A stretch of 64,000 bases of DNA from Microbacterium keratanolyticum (GCF_016907255.1 NZ_JAFBBQ010000001.1:1116001-1180000), one strand, 5' to 3'. Positions 10,401 through 18,294 are shown, numbered from the stretch's first letter. A program made the numbers and translations. The notes: a model not told the origin generated them from the sequence alone.

Positions 10401-10507
10401 CCTTCGTAGACCATCGCCATGGTGGTGATCGCGACTGCGACCGCCGTCACGCCCGCCGCAGACGCCAGCGTCTTCGGACGCGCACGCATCCACGCGAATG
10501 ATTTCAC
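4448..10507 (-). CDS. Giant multidomain surface protein: cadherin/Ig-like tandem repeats plus fibronectin type III domains
   Basis: 2019 residues from a GTG start at 10507, preceded by a G-rich ribosome site. A membrane helix at about 14-33 probably acts as an uncleaved signal anchor. Residues about 40-370 look like beta-propeller blades. From about 400 to 1460 there are about 11 repeats of roughly 95 residues, each opening with a pattern such as PPVATDDEFGVRPG and VLDNDTDADGD, typical of cadherin-like/Ig (VCBS-type) modules. Five fibronectin type III domains follow (starting near 1462, 1555, 1650, 1745 and 1840). The last 90 residues hold four cysteines (SGCSGSGC, IECMN, LNCYN) and form a separate C-terminal domain. 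No LPXTG or LAXTG motif is present. It is the first gene of the MoxR/DUF58/transglutaminase-like operon, so those proteins may assemble or handle it (inference). Confidence 0.92.
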   Translation of the reverse strand: MKSFAWMRARPKTLASAAGVTAVAVAITTMAMVYEGLPTAEVDLHDGGVWITKNDSLLVGHFNNESRLLDGGLRTTSDSYDILQAGPTVVVVDRSASAATVIDPARVALTDSASIPGGAKVALGAKTVAILEPEKGNLWVVPASGLAGFEAKAAEPIAVLGKNADVTVGTDGSVYGISPTNGELITVPVDPQGEPLDLAAEGVAIAENAAPTITAVGTRPVVLDKEAGVLLASGGFSTPLENAADAVLQQPSSAGESVAVATNSQLLTVPFDGGAEIVERSSGAQGVPAAPVTLKGCTYGAWSESGKFIRDCLGDASDLQTDIDGLEDDAELRFRVNRDVVVLNDVVSGAAWMATESLQQVDNWNDITPPDGEAEDDERTTEETVETTLPERSEINTPPVATDDEFGVRPGRSTLLPVLDNDTDADGDVLVATVPEPQLGLGTVQTIQNGGSLQLSTEEDATGSASFTYNIDDGRGGTASATATVSVHDWETNSAPDQRRTTTLAVEEGGTVSYNVLPDWIDPDGDDIYLKAVEAAPGDEVEFTTDGQLTYRAVASLQGRKDINIVVADGLGSVETGVLRLDVRPVGSTVPKTNADHFVTRVGEAITIAPLANDTSSGREPLRLARLDEVAGATIVPDFPNKSFTFESPTAGVYYVQYLVSAGPNAVPGLVRVDVQDASETDLPPVAVRDVALVPAGGSVLVNVLGNDTEPSGGILVVQSVTVPPNSGISVSVLNHESLRITDQGALDEQVRISYRISNGSASAEGDVIVIPIAAPEKMLPPIANDDQAVVRVGDVVTIPVLRNDAHPNGDAMHVSPELVEPLVDPEAGEAFVSQDQVRFRASDTPGTVYATYEVVDSMGQKDAGYITIQVLPVDLENNAAPRPRDITVRALSGSSVRIAVPLDGIDADGDSVELIGHDSAPRKGKVEMGGTNFLVYQAFEGSSGVDSFTYRVRDRLGQEATGTIRVGIAPGDEANQAPYAVKDSITVRPGRTVAVAVLANDSDPEGETPALVKNGLEVPDVDGLSAKVSGDRVLVTVPDREIETSLQYTISDSKGARATAVLQITVDEEVPLLAPIARDDRIALEDITEEMTVAVDVLTNDEDPDGTVDDLALEVDSAATILDDRTIEVTVGPERQLLRYTITDRDDQATSAFIFVPAISELAPTLASTKPLEVKSGETVKIPLADYVNGFDGGAVILTEAAKVSAVNSNGADLIQDERTLVYTSRDRYFGEDALTFEVTDGTGPDDPEGRKATLTLPITVLPPDNQPPVFTNGAMSVAPGEAAVTLDLAPMTSDPDPDDKGKHKFALTGSMPAGFKARLEGSVLHVEASSSTPKGSAATVNLTVTDGETAPVTGSIAVTVTASTRPLATANTDTVPEADQGKQIPVDVLKNDVNPFPETPLKIRSAVVETGEGEVTVDGDRLLVTPGPTFFGAMTVSYRIQDATKDPDREVDGQVKLTVQGIPDAPGTPTVASVQDRTVVLSWSPPANNGAPITEYTVTSVTSPYTKKCTSTTCTLDGLTNNVEYAFTVVATNKVGDSPASPASAVARPDARPDTPVPPTLKFGDRSLAVSWTTPTTPGSPVESYTLQISPAPPSGSAEKVGVTGNSLTWEGLENGADYQVRVRAHNRAPEPSAWSAWSAGEIPAGPPGATSAPSASTAPSVGSQAQMNVSWAAAPQNGDAIAEYQLQVMRGGEHVTTISTGTARSQAVTVATSTTDYTFLVRARNKAGWGEWSAASAPLRAFGSPGAPTITGTTENNGYVTVSYSLSNANGASASEIRYEYSINGGTFSRNWDGTRINAGNGSSNVIRVRAYSVVGGQESQPGPSSSGTKALIPYGPVNTPGASARNNGTTVTLGWSAPADNGRSIQVMQISVDGGGWQNVGRDGTTTVGNGYQQTHSIRVRAMDTEGQWSNEASASARTNDPPVPRAWTSKGSFVSGCSGSGCYKLVINTNDAFQGGDYNIECMNNGAVFGTNAGYKVHIPSNGRVELNCYNGYAGNKSVRIIGGNPSVTEPVYW

Positions 10508-10681
10508 AGCGGGTCCCCCCTGGGCCTATGTGTGTCTCTACCTCGGACGCTCACACACGCGGGGGCTCGCCCCTCGGGTGGGCGCACGAAAGCTCGATTC
10601 ATCCTAACCACGACACGCGGAGACCCCGAATGGGGACAAATACCCATCTGCCCCGAGCCCGCGTCCCGCCGCTTCGGCGTG

Positions 10682-11725
10682 TTAGCGCATGCTGGCGATG
10701 TCGATCACAAAGCGGAACCGGACGTCGGAGGCGAGCACGCGCTCGTACGCCTCGTTGATCGCCGATGCGTCGATCGTCTCGATCTCGGCCGTTATGCCGT
10801 GCTCGGCGCAGAAGTCGAGCATGTCCTGGGTCTCGGGGATCCCGCCGATGTTCGACCCTGCGAGTGAGCGCCGGGCGGCGATCAGCGACGAGACGTTGAA
10901 GGACTGCGCCTCCGGCGGCGCGCCCACGCACACGAGCGTGCCGTTGGTGTCGAGCAGTCGGAGATACGTGTCAAGGTTCAGCGGCGCGCTGACCGTGTTG
11001 ATGATGACGTCGAACGAGCGGCGGATCTCACGCAGCGACTCCGCGTCGCTCGTCGCGTAATAGTGATCGGCGCCGAGACGCAGCCCGACGTCTTTCTTGC
11101 TCAGCGTCTGCGACAGCACCGTGACTTCGGCGCCCATCGCGTGGGCGATCTGCACCGCCATGTGACCGAGGCCACCGAGACCGATTACGGCAACCCGGCT
11201 TCCGGGGCCGACCTTCCAATGGCGCAGCGGAGAGTACGTCGTGATCCCCGCGCACAGAAGAGGGGCGGCGCCGTCGAGCGGCAGCGCGTCGGGAATGCGC
11301 AGCACGAAGCCCTCGGTGACGACGACCTGCGTCGAATAGCCGCCCTGCGTGACGGTGCCGTCTCGGTCGATCGCCCCGTACGTTCCCGTCGCGCCCACAC
11401 GACAGTACTGCTGCTGACCGGCCAGGCACTCCGCGCATTCGCCGCAGGAGTTGACGAGGCATCCGACACCGACGCGGTCTCCGACGGCGAACCGCGTGAC
11501 CTCGGCGCCCACTTCTGCGACCGTGCCCGCGATCTCATGGCCCGGCGCGAGCGGGTAATGCTGCGGGCCCCAGTCGCCGCGCACGGTGTGGATGTCGGAG
11601 TGGCAGATGCCCGCATAGGCGATGTCGATGCGGACGTCGAGCGGACCGAGCGCTCGACGCTCGATCGTGGTCTTCTCGAGCGGCGCACCTTCGGCAGGCG
11701 CGGCGTATGCGGTGACGGTGGTCAT
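10682..11725 (-). CDS. Zinc-dependent NAD(P) alcohol dehydrogenase (MDR family)
   Basis: 347 residues, the usual length for cinnamyl/YahK-type alcohol dehydrogenases. The catalytic zinc site is seen in GICHSDIH (Cys41) and PGHE, the structural zinc site in the four-cysteine lobe around [15 protein letters not shown], and the nucleotide-binding turn in [11 protein letters not shown]. It should interconvert alcohols or aldehydes using NADP(H); the substrate cannot be told. Its start overlaps the stop of tag by four bases (ATGA), so the two are co-translated although their functions seem unrelated. Confidence 0.93.
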   Translation of the reverse strand: MTTVTAYAAPAEGAPLEKTTIERRALGPLDVRIDIAYAGICHSDIHTVRGDWGPQHYPLAPGHEIAGTVAEVGAEVTRFAVGDRVGVGCLVNSCGECAECLAGQQQYCRVGATGTYGAIDRDGTVTQGGYSTQVVVTEGFVLRIPDALPLDGAAPLLCAGITTYSPLRHWKVGPGSRVAVIGLGGLGHMAVQIAHAMGAEVTVLSQTLSKKDVGLRLGADHYYATSDAESLREIRRSFDVIINTVSAPLNLDTYLRLLDTNGTLVCVGAPPEAQSFNVSSLIAARRSLAGSNIGGIPETQDMLDFCAEHGITAEIETIDASAINEAYERVLASDVRFRFVIDIASMR

Positions 11726-12330
11726 GGTGTCTCCTCAGAATCGGATGCGGTCGGCTGCGGCGTCACGCGCCAGCATCCGTCGAAATGATCGTCGACCATG
11801 CCCGCGGACTGCATGAGCGCGTACATGGTCGTGGGGCCGACGAACCGGAATCCCCGCGCGCGCAGGGCCTTGCTCATCGCCGTGGACTCCGGGGTCACCG
11901 CTGCAACATCGTCCATAGAGCGGGGGCGGGGACGGGAAGCATCCGCGGGCGCGAACGACCACAGCAGGGCATCGAGCTCACCCTCGGGCATCTCGCGCAC
12001 GATGCGAGCGTTGCCGATCGTCGCCTCGATCTTGGCCCGATTGCGCACGATGCCCGCATCAGCCATGAGCCGTTCGATGTCGTCGTCGCCGAAGGCGGCG
12101 ACGACATCCGGGTCGAAGCCCGCGAACACCTCACGGAACCGAGGGCGCTTGCGCAGGATCGTGATCCACGAGAGACCTGCCTGGAAACCCTCGAGCGACA
12201 GCTTCTCGAACAGCGCGCGGTCGCCGCGCAGCGGCTGGCCCCACTCTTCATCGTGGTAGCGCTGGTACTCCGGATCGGCACCGACCCACGAACAGCGGGC
12301 ACGCCCGTCGGCAACCAGAAGCGAAGTCAT
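11722..12330 (-). CDS. tag: DNA-3-methyladenine glycosylase I
   Basis: 202 residues. It excises 3-methyladenine from alkylated DNA at the start of base excision repair. The zinc-snap residues typical of Tag are present: Cys13 (RCSWVG), His26 (YHDEEWG), and His182/Cys186 near the C-terminus (DDHFDGCW). The [11 protein letters not shown] segment is also a family signature. It is first in a two-gene overlap with the alcohol dehydrogenase. No alkylation-response operator is visible upstream. Confidence 0.95.
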   Translation of the reverse strand: MTSLLVADGRARCSWVGADPEYQRYHDEEWGQPLRGDRALFEKLSLEGFQAGLSWITILRKRPRFREVFAGFDPDVVAAFGDDDIERLMADAGIVRNRAKIEATIGNARIVREMPEGELDALLWSFAPADASRPRPRSMDDVAAVTPESTAMSKALRARGFRFVGPTTMYALMQSAGMVDDHFDGCWRVTPQPTASDSEETP

Positions 12331-12342
12331 ACCCTCAGCGTA

Positions 12343-12373
12343 CGCACGGGCCCCGACATCCGGGACCCGTGCG
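12343..12373 (-). terminator. Hairpin downstream of the acyl-CoA oxidase gene
   Basis: CGCACGGG at 12343-12350 pairs with CCCGTGCG at 12366-12373, and the stem can extend inward by a few pairs including one G-U. It begins 5 bases beyond the stop of the minus-strand gene ending at 12379. There is no clear T run. Confidence 0.5.
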
Positions 12374-12378
12374 TGCCG

Positions 12379-14421
12379 TCAGGACTTCTTCTTGAGCTTC
12401 TTCTCCTGCACCGGCGCGGTGCCGGATGCCTCGAGGTCGGCATAGTACGCACGGGCCTGATCCTGGCGCTCACGCTCGATCCCTGATGCGATGGGGGCGC
12501 GCACATGCTCGGGCTCATAGCCGAAGGCATCCACGAGATCGAGAGCGTGCGGACGCAGACGCTGCGCGAGGCGGTCGATGTAGCGAGACACCGCGCCGGC
12601 GCGCTGCGCGGAGAGGCGGCCGTTGATGAGGTACCAGGCCAGGTGCTTCTCGATCAGCTGCAGACCGAAGAGGTCGCGCAGCCAGGTCATGACCTGCTTG
12701 GTGTCGGCGTCGTCGATCGCGTGGACGGCATCCGTGAACGCCTCCCACTGCAGCAGCTCGCCGTGTGCGCGGGCGGCCTCGATGAGCTCGGCCTGGTTCT
12801 CGTTGAAGAGCTTCTCGCCGAGCACCTTGTCTTTGCCGGCGGGGCGCAGGCGCCCGGCGATGTCGGCGACCATCTGCTGCACGCGATCGGCAAGCAGCTC
12901 GTGCTGCTGCTCTTCGCGCAGCCCGAACTCGACTGAGCGTGCCGTCGAACCGAGGTCGGCGACAGCCTGACCGAACTGGCGAAGCCCCGCGCCGTGGAAC
13001 ACCTTGCCCGCGGTCTGGCCGACGGCGTACTTGGCGAGCGCCGCAGCATCCTTGCCCTTGAACTGGCTCGCGAAGTCCTGCAGCAGGCGCTTGCCGACCA
13101 GCTGCAGCAGCACGTTGTTGTCACCCTCGAAGGTGACATAGATGTCGAGGTCGGCACGGAGACCGACAAGGCGGTTCTCGAACATGAAGCCCGCACCACC
13201 GCACGCCTCGCGCGCCTCCTGCAGTGTGTCGAGAGCGTGCCACGTCGACAGCGGCTTGAGCGCTGCTGCCAGCGTCTCGAGGTCTTCGCGGTCCTGCGGG
13301 GTGTCGGTGCGGCCCGAGAAGACACCGTCGAACTTCTGCAGGAACTCATCGTGGGCGAAGATCTGCGCGTACGTCGTCGCCAGACGTGGCAGCAGACGGC
13401 GCTGGTGCTTGCCGTAGTCCAGCAGCACGGTCTCCTGGCCGTCGGCGCCGGTGAACTGACGGCGCTGGCTCGCGTAGGTGATCGCGATGTAGAGGCCGAG
13501 AGCGGATGCCCAGGAAGATGCGCCGTCGAGAGAGACACGTCCCTGCACGAGCGTGCCGAGCATCGTGAAGAAACGGCGTCCGGGGCTGTCGATGTCGCTC
13601 GTGTACGTGCCGTTCTCGTCGACGTTGCCGTAGCGGTTCAGCAGGTTGGTGCGCGGAATGCGCACGTGGTCGAACGACAGACGACCGTTGTCGATGCCGT
13701 TCAGGCCGCCCTTGAGGCCGTCGTCCTCCCGTCCGATGCCGGGCAGGTCGTTGCCGTCCTCACCGCGCAGCGGCACATAGAAGCAGTGCACACCGTGGTT
13801 CACGCCGTTCGTGATGAGCTGCGCGAACACGGTCGCCGCGATACCGTGCAGGGCCGCGTTGCCGAGGTACTCCTTCGTCGCACCGCGGAACGGCGTGTGG
13901 ATGACGAACTCGTCCGTCTCCGGATCGTACGTCGCGGTCGTGCCGACGGACGCCACGTCCGAGCCGTGCCCGATCTCCGTCATCGCGAAGGCGCCGGGGA
14001 TCGAGAGATCCATGATGCCCGGCAGCCACTTGTCATGGTGCTCGCGCGTGCCGAGCTGCGACACTGCCGAGCCGAACAGTCCCCACTGCACGCCCGACTT
14101 GATCTGCAGACTCGGATCGGCGAGCACCAGCTCTTCGAATCCCGCGATGTTCGCGCCGTTGTTCTCATCCCCGCCGAAGCGCTTGGGGAACGCCCGATGC
14201 ACGGCCCGGTTCTCGACGAGCAGGTGCATCTGCGCGAGAACGCGCTCGCGGTGCGCATCCTTGTCGAGCGAGTCATCGCGCCAGAACGCTGAGTCCTTCA
14301 CCAGGGCACGCGCCTCGCGGCGGGTGTCCGCCCAGGTGCCGAGCAGAAGCTCGTTGACGCGCGCGACATCGATCGTCGGGGTGTGCTCGACGGATGCGGG
14401 GCGGACGGCGGTGTCGACCAT
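12379..14421 (-). CDS. Acyl-CoA oxidase/dehydrogenase family flavoprotein
   Basis: 680 residues, much longer than ordinary acyl-CoA dehydrogenases (about 385) and matching acyl-CoA oxidases. The fold order is seen from TEIGHGSDV (FAD/substrate loop), through ACGGAGF, to YVTFEGDNNVLLQ, where the Glu is the expected catalytic base of acyl-CoA oxidases. It should catalyse alpha,beta-desaturation of acyl-CoA in beta-oxidation; whether electrons pass to oxygen or to a transfer flavoprotein cannot be read from sequence. The C-terminus is a lysine tail (KKLKKKS). The start at 14421 has GAGAGGAA seven bases upstream. No other beta-oxidation gene is adjacent; a separate acyl-CoA dehydrogenase is at 34973-36136. 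Confidence 0.9.
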   Translation of the reverse strand: MVDTAVRPASVEHTPTIDVARVNELLLGTWADTRREARALVKDSAFWRDDSLDKDAHRERVLAQMHLLVENRAVHRAFPKRFGGDENNGANIAGFEELVLADPSLQIKSGVQWGLFGSAVSQLGTREHHDKWLPGIMDLSIPGAFAMTEIGHGSDVASVGTTATYDPETDEFVIHTPFRGATKEYLGNAALHGIAATVFAQLITNGVNHGVHCFYVPLRGEDGNDLPGIGREDDGLKGGLNGIDNGRLSFDHVRIPRTNLLNRYGNVDENGTYTSDIDSPGRRFFTMLGTLVQGRVSLDGASSWASALGLYIAITYASQRRQFTGADGQETVLLDYGKHQRRLLPRLATTYAQIFAHDEFLQKFDGVFSGRTDTPQDREDLETLAAALKPLSTWHALDTLQEAREACGGAGFMFENRLVGLRADLDIYVTFEGDNNVLLQLVGKRLLQDFASQFKGKDAAALAKYAVGQTAGKVFHGAGLRQFGQAVADLGSTARSVEFGLREEQQHELLADRVQQMVADIAGRLRPAGKDKVLGEKLFNENQAELIEAARAHGELLQWEAFTDAVHAIDDADTKQVMTWLRDLFGLQLIEKHLAWYLINGRLSAQRAGAVSRYIDRLAQRLRPHALDLVDAFGYEPEHVRAPIASGIERERQDQARAYYADLEASGTAPVQEKKLKKKS

Positions 14422-14553
14422 TGCGGTTCCTCTCAGGAGACTTCGGGATCACTCTGATCGTAGGTCTGCCACAACTCCGGGCGAACTCGGGTGTAGAGGT
14501 GCAACAACGCCCCGTGGGCACGGATGCCGCCCACGTTGTCATCTCACGACAGT

Positions 14554-15663
14554 TCACGCCTCCGCAGGGACGCGCTCGCGGGGAGGTGCGCCGGGAGCGC
14601 GTGTGGTCGCATCCGCGGCATCCGGCGGAGCATCCCCAACGTTGGGCGGAGCATCCCCGGCATCCGGCGCGGCTCGCCTCGTCAGCCGTCGCCAGCGCGC
14701 GCCCAGCCACTCCTGCACTTTCACCCAGCTGCTCTCGCGGATGAAGATCATGTCGCTCGCGATCATCACGAGCGAGAAGAAGGGCAGGGCGAGCAGTACG
14801 CCGATGCCCGCGTGCATCCCCGTGATGCCGATGAGCGCGATGATGCGCGTCCAGCGGTTGAGCAGCAGCAGCGGGAACAGCAGCTGCAGATAGACACTCG
14901 CCCACGACGCGAGATACACGACGGGCGTCATCTGCCAGACGAGCTCGTTGAGCCACGGAACGAGGGTGAGCTCATCCAGCCGCAGCGGGTAGTAGACGGC
15001 GACGCCGACGACCCAGGTGCTGCCCTGCAGCTTCCACAGCGCCGACGAGATGTAGATCGCGAACACCTGGAACGCGATCAGCATCACGGCGGTGTTGTTG
15101 AACAGGTGCGGCGCCCAGCGGGGCAGCGGCCAGAGCTGCAGTCCGCGGATCCGCAGCGCCGGTGACACCGGCGCATCCTCTCCCCTGCGCGCGCGACGCC
15201 GCGCGTCGAGCGACCACCGGCGGGAGAGATCCGCGAACAGCAGAAAGATCAGCATGATGCGGAAGGTCTGGTAGTGCCCCGAGTTCGTGACGACCGGGTT
15301 GAGCGTGCTGAACCCGAGCCACAGATAGACGAACAGCGGCGAGACGATGCGCATACGCCAGCCGAGCGTGTACGCCACCGCGACGGCGGCGAGCAACGCC
15401 GTCTTCGCATAGAGCACCGGGTCGGAGTCGGCGCGGTCGAACGGGAACGGCAGCGGCCAGGGGTAGTCATTGACCGAGGAGGTCGTGCTGAGGGGTCCTG
15501 ACCAGGCCGCACCCTCACCGAAGGTGTAGCTGAGGTACGGCGCGTACAGCGCGAGGATCAGCACCGTCATGCCGCCGAACACGATGCGCATGATGGCCAG
15601 GCCATGGCTGGCGCGATAGTCGTCGAGCAGCCAGGCCAGACCTCGCGAGAGGAGAGCGGTCAT
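14554..15663 (-). CDS. HTTM domain membrane protein (vitamin K-dependent gamma-carboxylase-like)
   Basis: 369 residues from ATG 15663, which overlaps the stop of the DUF5819 gene (ATGA). Several long hydrophobic helices run from about residue 20 to 310 in the arrangement of HTTM (horizontally transferred transmembrane) domains, including FSTLNPVVTNSGHYQTFR-like loops. The C-terminal tail is cytoplasmic and low in complexity, with repeated Asp-Ala-Pro-Pro units encoded by repeated GGATGC-containing DNA. Actinobacterial HTTM proteins are commonly paired with DUF5819 proteins, but their function is unknown, and carboxylase activity should not be assumed. Confidence 0.85.
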   Translation of the reverse strand: MTALLSRGLAWLLDDYRASHGLAIMRIVFGGMTVLILALYAPYLSYTFGEGAAWSGPLSTTSSVNDYPWPLPFPFDRADSDPVLYAKTALLAAVAVAYTLGWRMRIVSPLFVYLWLGFSTLNPVVTNSGHYQTFRIMLIFLLFADLSRRWSLDARRRARRGEDAPVSPALRIRGLQLWPLPRWAPHLFNNTAVMLIAFQVFAIYISSALWKLQGSTWVVGVAVYYPLRLDELTLVPWLNELVWQMTPVVYLASWASVYLQLLFPLLLLNRWTRIIALIGITGMHAGIGVLLALPFFSLVMIASDMIFIRESSWVKVQEWLGARWRRLTRRAAPDAGDAPPNVGDAPPDAADATTRAPGAPPRERVPAEA

Positions 15664-16433
15664 CGCAGCGTCGCCTCCTCCGGAGCCGAGGCGTACCAGG
15701 CGCGGAAAGCGCGGGCGAACTGCTCGCTGTTCTGCCCCGGGAAGACGATCGGCTCGCGCCATCCGGTGTTCGTGTAGCTGGATGCCGGCCTCTCGGCTCC
15801 CTCGACCATGCGATCGTTCCACCGCACGACCGGGTCGTAGACGACGCGCGTCTGGACCGCGACGACGTCGGCGTTCTCGCCCCACAGCGCCTCGGCCGCC
15901 TGCGTCGCGTAGGCGAGGATGTAGTCGCCGGAGGTCATGTACTCCGAGATGTTCTGGCCGCCCTCCGACAGCGCCTGGGCGAACTCGCCCCGGCCGCCGG
16001 TGCCGTCTCCACGGAAGTCGCGTGCCGCGACCTCCTGCTGCTCCGGAGTGAGGGCGCGGTGTGCGGCCATGAAGCGCTCGGCCCCGATGATCGTGGACTG
16101 CTTGCGCAGCACTCGCCGATATGGCTCAGCCAACTCGACCGCCGTCGCGTTGACCCACGGCGACATGGTCTCGCCAGAGGCATCCCTCGTGATCGCACGG
16201 AACCACAGCTCGCGATCTTCGCTCGCCGGATTCGGGGCGAAGATGCGGTAGTTCTGCACGAAGAGCGGGCGCGTGTACGCATCGGCGGCGGCACCCGGGA
16301 GGCTGCCGTACTTGACCGCCGAATCGGGAACATTGACGACCGCCGTGAAGAACATGTGCACCGCGGCGAGCGCGAGCACCAGCACCGTCACGATGAGCGC
16401 GGGCACTGTGCGTCGCGTCGTCGTGGAAGGCAT
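15660..16433 (-). CDS. DUF5819 family protein
   Basis: 257 residues from ATG 16433 (sequence MPSTTTRRTV); an in-frame ATG at 16466 is possible, and neither has a convincing ribosome site. One N-terminal membrane helix (about 9-30) precedes an extracytoplasmic domain with the motif QNYRIFAPNP, characteristic of DUF5819. It is coupled to the HTTM gene by a four-base overlap. A membrane-tethered partner for the HTTM protein is the likely arrangement; biochemical role unknown. Confidence 0.82.
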   Translation of the reverse strand: MPSTTTRRTVPALIVTVLVLALAAVHMFFTAVVNVPDSAVKYGSLPGAAADAYTRPLFVQNYRIFAPNPASEDRELWFRAITRDASGETMSPWVNATAVELAEPYRRVLRKQSTIIGAERFMAAHRALTPEQQEVAARDFRGDGTGGRGEFAQALSEGGQNISEYMTSGDYILAYATQAAEALWGENADVVAVQTRVVYDPVVRWNDRMVEGAERPASSYTNTGWREPIVFPGQNSEQFARAFRAWYASAPEEATLR

Positions 16434-16484
16434 AGGGCGAGGGTAGTCGTTTCGGGCGGCATCCATAGGCGAGCTGTGGAGAAC

Positions 16485-16838
16485 TCAGGATGCTGCGGCG
16501 ATGAGGGCGCCGACAGCGTCGGAAAGTGCGCCCGTCGTCGGCCGGTAGTACGCCCAGCGCCCCCGCTGCTCACGCACGACCAGGCCGGCGTCTGCGAGCA
16601 GGCGAAGGTGATGCGAGACGGTCGGCTGGGACAGCCCGACGGGGTCGGTGAGATCGCAGACGCACATCTCACCCGAGCTGTTCGCGACAATCATCGACAG
16701 AAGCTTGACGCGGGTCGGGTCACCGAGCGCCTTGAAGACCCGAGCCACGTCCTGCGCGGCCACATCATCGATGACAGGCCCGGGCGGGCAGTCGCATCCC
16801 GCCAGTTCGGCCGAAATCGTCGCAGGAACCGTTGTCAT
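16485..16838 (-). CDS. ArsR/SmtB family metal-responsive repressor
   Basis: 117 residues: winged-helix repressor with recognition helix LSQPTVSHHLRLL. Four candidate metal ligands are present as two pairs: Cys15/Cys17 in an N-terminal CDCPPG segment and Cys59/Cys61 in the MCVCDL segment of helix alpha3. The alpha3 CVC pair is the arsenite site of classic ArsR, while the added N-terminal pair resembles CadC-type sensors, so arsenite, cadmium or lead are all possible inducers. A near-perfect 28-bp palindrome lies 14 bases upstream of its start, between it and the divergent flavoprotein gene, which it presumably represses together with itself. Confidence 0.9.
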   Translation of the reverse strand: MTTVPATISAELAGCDCPPGPVIDDVAAQDVARVFKALGDPTRVKLLSMIVANSSGEMCVCDLTDPVGLSQPTVSHHLRLLADAGLVVREQRGRWAYYRPTTGALSDAVGALIAAAS

Positions 16839-16852
16839 CCATCCATCCTGCC

Positions 16853-16880
16853 TGACGCATTGACATCTGTCGATGCGTCA
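16853..16880. promoter_or_regulatory. ArsR-type operator in divergent promoter
   Basis: Inverted repeat: left arm TGACGCATTGACA, two central bases, right arm TGTCGATGCGTCA; 12 of 13 positions pair. The layout (13-2-13) is typical of ArsR/SmtB operators. It lies between arsR (start 16838, minus) and the flavoprotein gene (start 16925, plus), so one bound dimer could control both. Confidence 0.8.
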
Positions 16881-16924
16881 TGAAGACTCAACACATCGAA
16901 GAACGTCTATGCGTGGAGGATGCA

Positions 16925-18247
16925 ATGGAACCTGTCGTCGTCATCGGAGCCGGCCCCCAGGGCTTGGCCGCGGCCGCCCATCTGCGTGAGCGAGGGCTAG
17001 AGCCGCTCGTCCTCGAAGCAGGCGACGGCCCCGGTGCCGCGGTCGCCGAATGGGGGCACGTCCGGCTGTTTTCTGCATGGCCGGAACTCATCGATACCGC
17101 CGCTCGCCGCACCCTGGATCGGACAGGGTGGACGGCTCCCGAGAAGGGGTATCCGACCGGCCGCCAGTGGGTCGACACCTACCTCGCCCCACTCGCCGAA
17201 GCGCTGGGTGACCGCGTGCGCTATGGATCGCGCGTCGTCGGCGTGGGGCGCAGAGGGCGTGACCTGTCGGTCGACGCCGGCCGCGCAGACGAGCCTTTCG
17301 TCGTACATGTGCAGCGCGCCGATGGCGAAGCGCGGGTGCTGGCCAGCGCGGTGATCGACGCGTCCGGCACCTGGGCGCTTCCCAGCCCCGCAGGGGCCGA
17401 CGGCGTCGTCGCCCTGGGCGAGCGGCAGGCCGCCGCGGCCGGGCTGCTGGAGTACCGGATGCCGTCGATGGAGGACCTCGCCGCTCTGGCCGGTCAGCAC
17501 ATCGTGGTCGTCGGCAACGGTCACTCGGCGGCGACGACGATCACCCTTCTCTCCCGTCTCGTGAGGCGCGCCCCCGACACGCGCGTGTCCTGGGTGCTCC
17601 GTCGCGGAAGCGCCGACAACGCCTTCGGCGGAGGTTCCGCCGACGAGCTCCCGGAACGCGGGGCGTTGGGCCAGCGGGCGAAGAAGGCCGTCGCTGACGG
17701 GCAGGTCGATCTGGTCACCGGTTTCCGCACGGAATCCGTGAACATCGTCGGCGATCAGGTGTCGCTCACCGCCGAAGACGGGCGCCGGATCGATCCCGCA
17801 GCCAAGGTGTTCGTCTCGACCGGATTCCGTCCGGACCTGTCCTTCCTCTCCGAGATCCGACTCGACCTGGACATGCGCCTGCAGGCGCCGGCGCGACTCG
17901 CCGCGGAGATCGATCCGAACCTGCACTCCTGCGGATCGGTCCGCGCGACGGGCGCCGCAGACCTCGCCCATCCGGAACCCGGCTTCTACATCGTCGGCGC
18001 GAAGTCCTACGGGCGAGCGCCGACCTTCCTTGCCATGACCGGATTCGAGCAGGTGCGCAGCGTCGTGGCGGCGATCGCCGGCGACCTCGAAGCAGCCGAG
18101 CGAATCGAGCTCGACCTCCCTGCGACCGGCGTATGCGGCGGATCCGGCCTGTTCGACGCTCCCGACGAAACCACCGATTCAGGAGCATGCTGCACTCCCG
18201 CGCCGCAGCTGATCCCACTCGGCAGCCCGTCGCTGTCTGCTCGATAG
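16925..18247 (+). CDS. FAD/NAD(P)-dependent oxidoreductase (flavin monooxygenase-like, ArsO-type context)
   Basis: 440 residues from ATG 16925 with GGAGGA four bases upstream; a GTG at 16913 is in frame but overlaps that site. An FAD-binding GAGPQGLAAAAHL motif is at the N-terminus and a second dinucleotide-binding motif, VVVGNGHSAATT, at about 195-210. This is the class B flavin monooxygenase/thioredoxin reductase-like fold seen in flavoproteins encoded beside arsenic genes. The last 35 residues contain several cysteines (GVCGGSG, GACCTP), which could bind thiophilic metals. Substrate is not known. It is divergent from arsR and shares the 28-bp operator; it runs convergent to arsC. Confidence 0.85.
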   Translation: MEPVVVIGAGPQGLAAAAHLRERGLEPLVLEAGDGPGAAVAEWGHVRLFSAWPELIDTAARRTLDRTGWTAPEKGYPTGRQWVDTYLAPLAEALGDRVRYGSRVVGVGRRGRDLSVDAGRADEPFVVHVQRADGEARVLASAVIDASGTWALPSPAGADGVVALGERQAAAAGLLEYRMPSMEDLAALAGQHIVVVGNGHSAATTITLLSRLVRRAPDTRVSWVLRRGSADNAFGGGSADELPERGALGQRAKKAVADGQVDLVTGFRTESVNIVGDQVSLTAEDGRRIDPAAKVFVSTGFRPDLSFLSEIRLDLDMRLQAPARLAAEIDPNLHSCGSVRATGAADLAHPEPGFYIVGAKSYGRAPTFLAMTGFEQVRSVVAAIAGDLEAAERIELDLPATGVCGGSGLFDAPDETTDSGACCTPAPQLIPLGSPSLSAR

Positions 18248-18294
18248 CCCCCAGCCACGAGTGCGGCGGCGATCGTCGGCGCCCTCGTCGTACG

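Noticed and set aside
7754..10501. A 915-codon open frame on the plus strand opposite the giant surface-protein gene
   Set aside because: Its translation is Arg/Asp/Val-rich with no domain features, as expected for an antisense frame in high-GC DNA; the minus frame has clear repeats.
14447..14459. GATCA-CTC-TGATC dyad upstream of the acyl-CoA oxidase-like gene
   Set aside because: The arms are only 5 bp and such short dyads are expected by chance.
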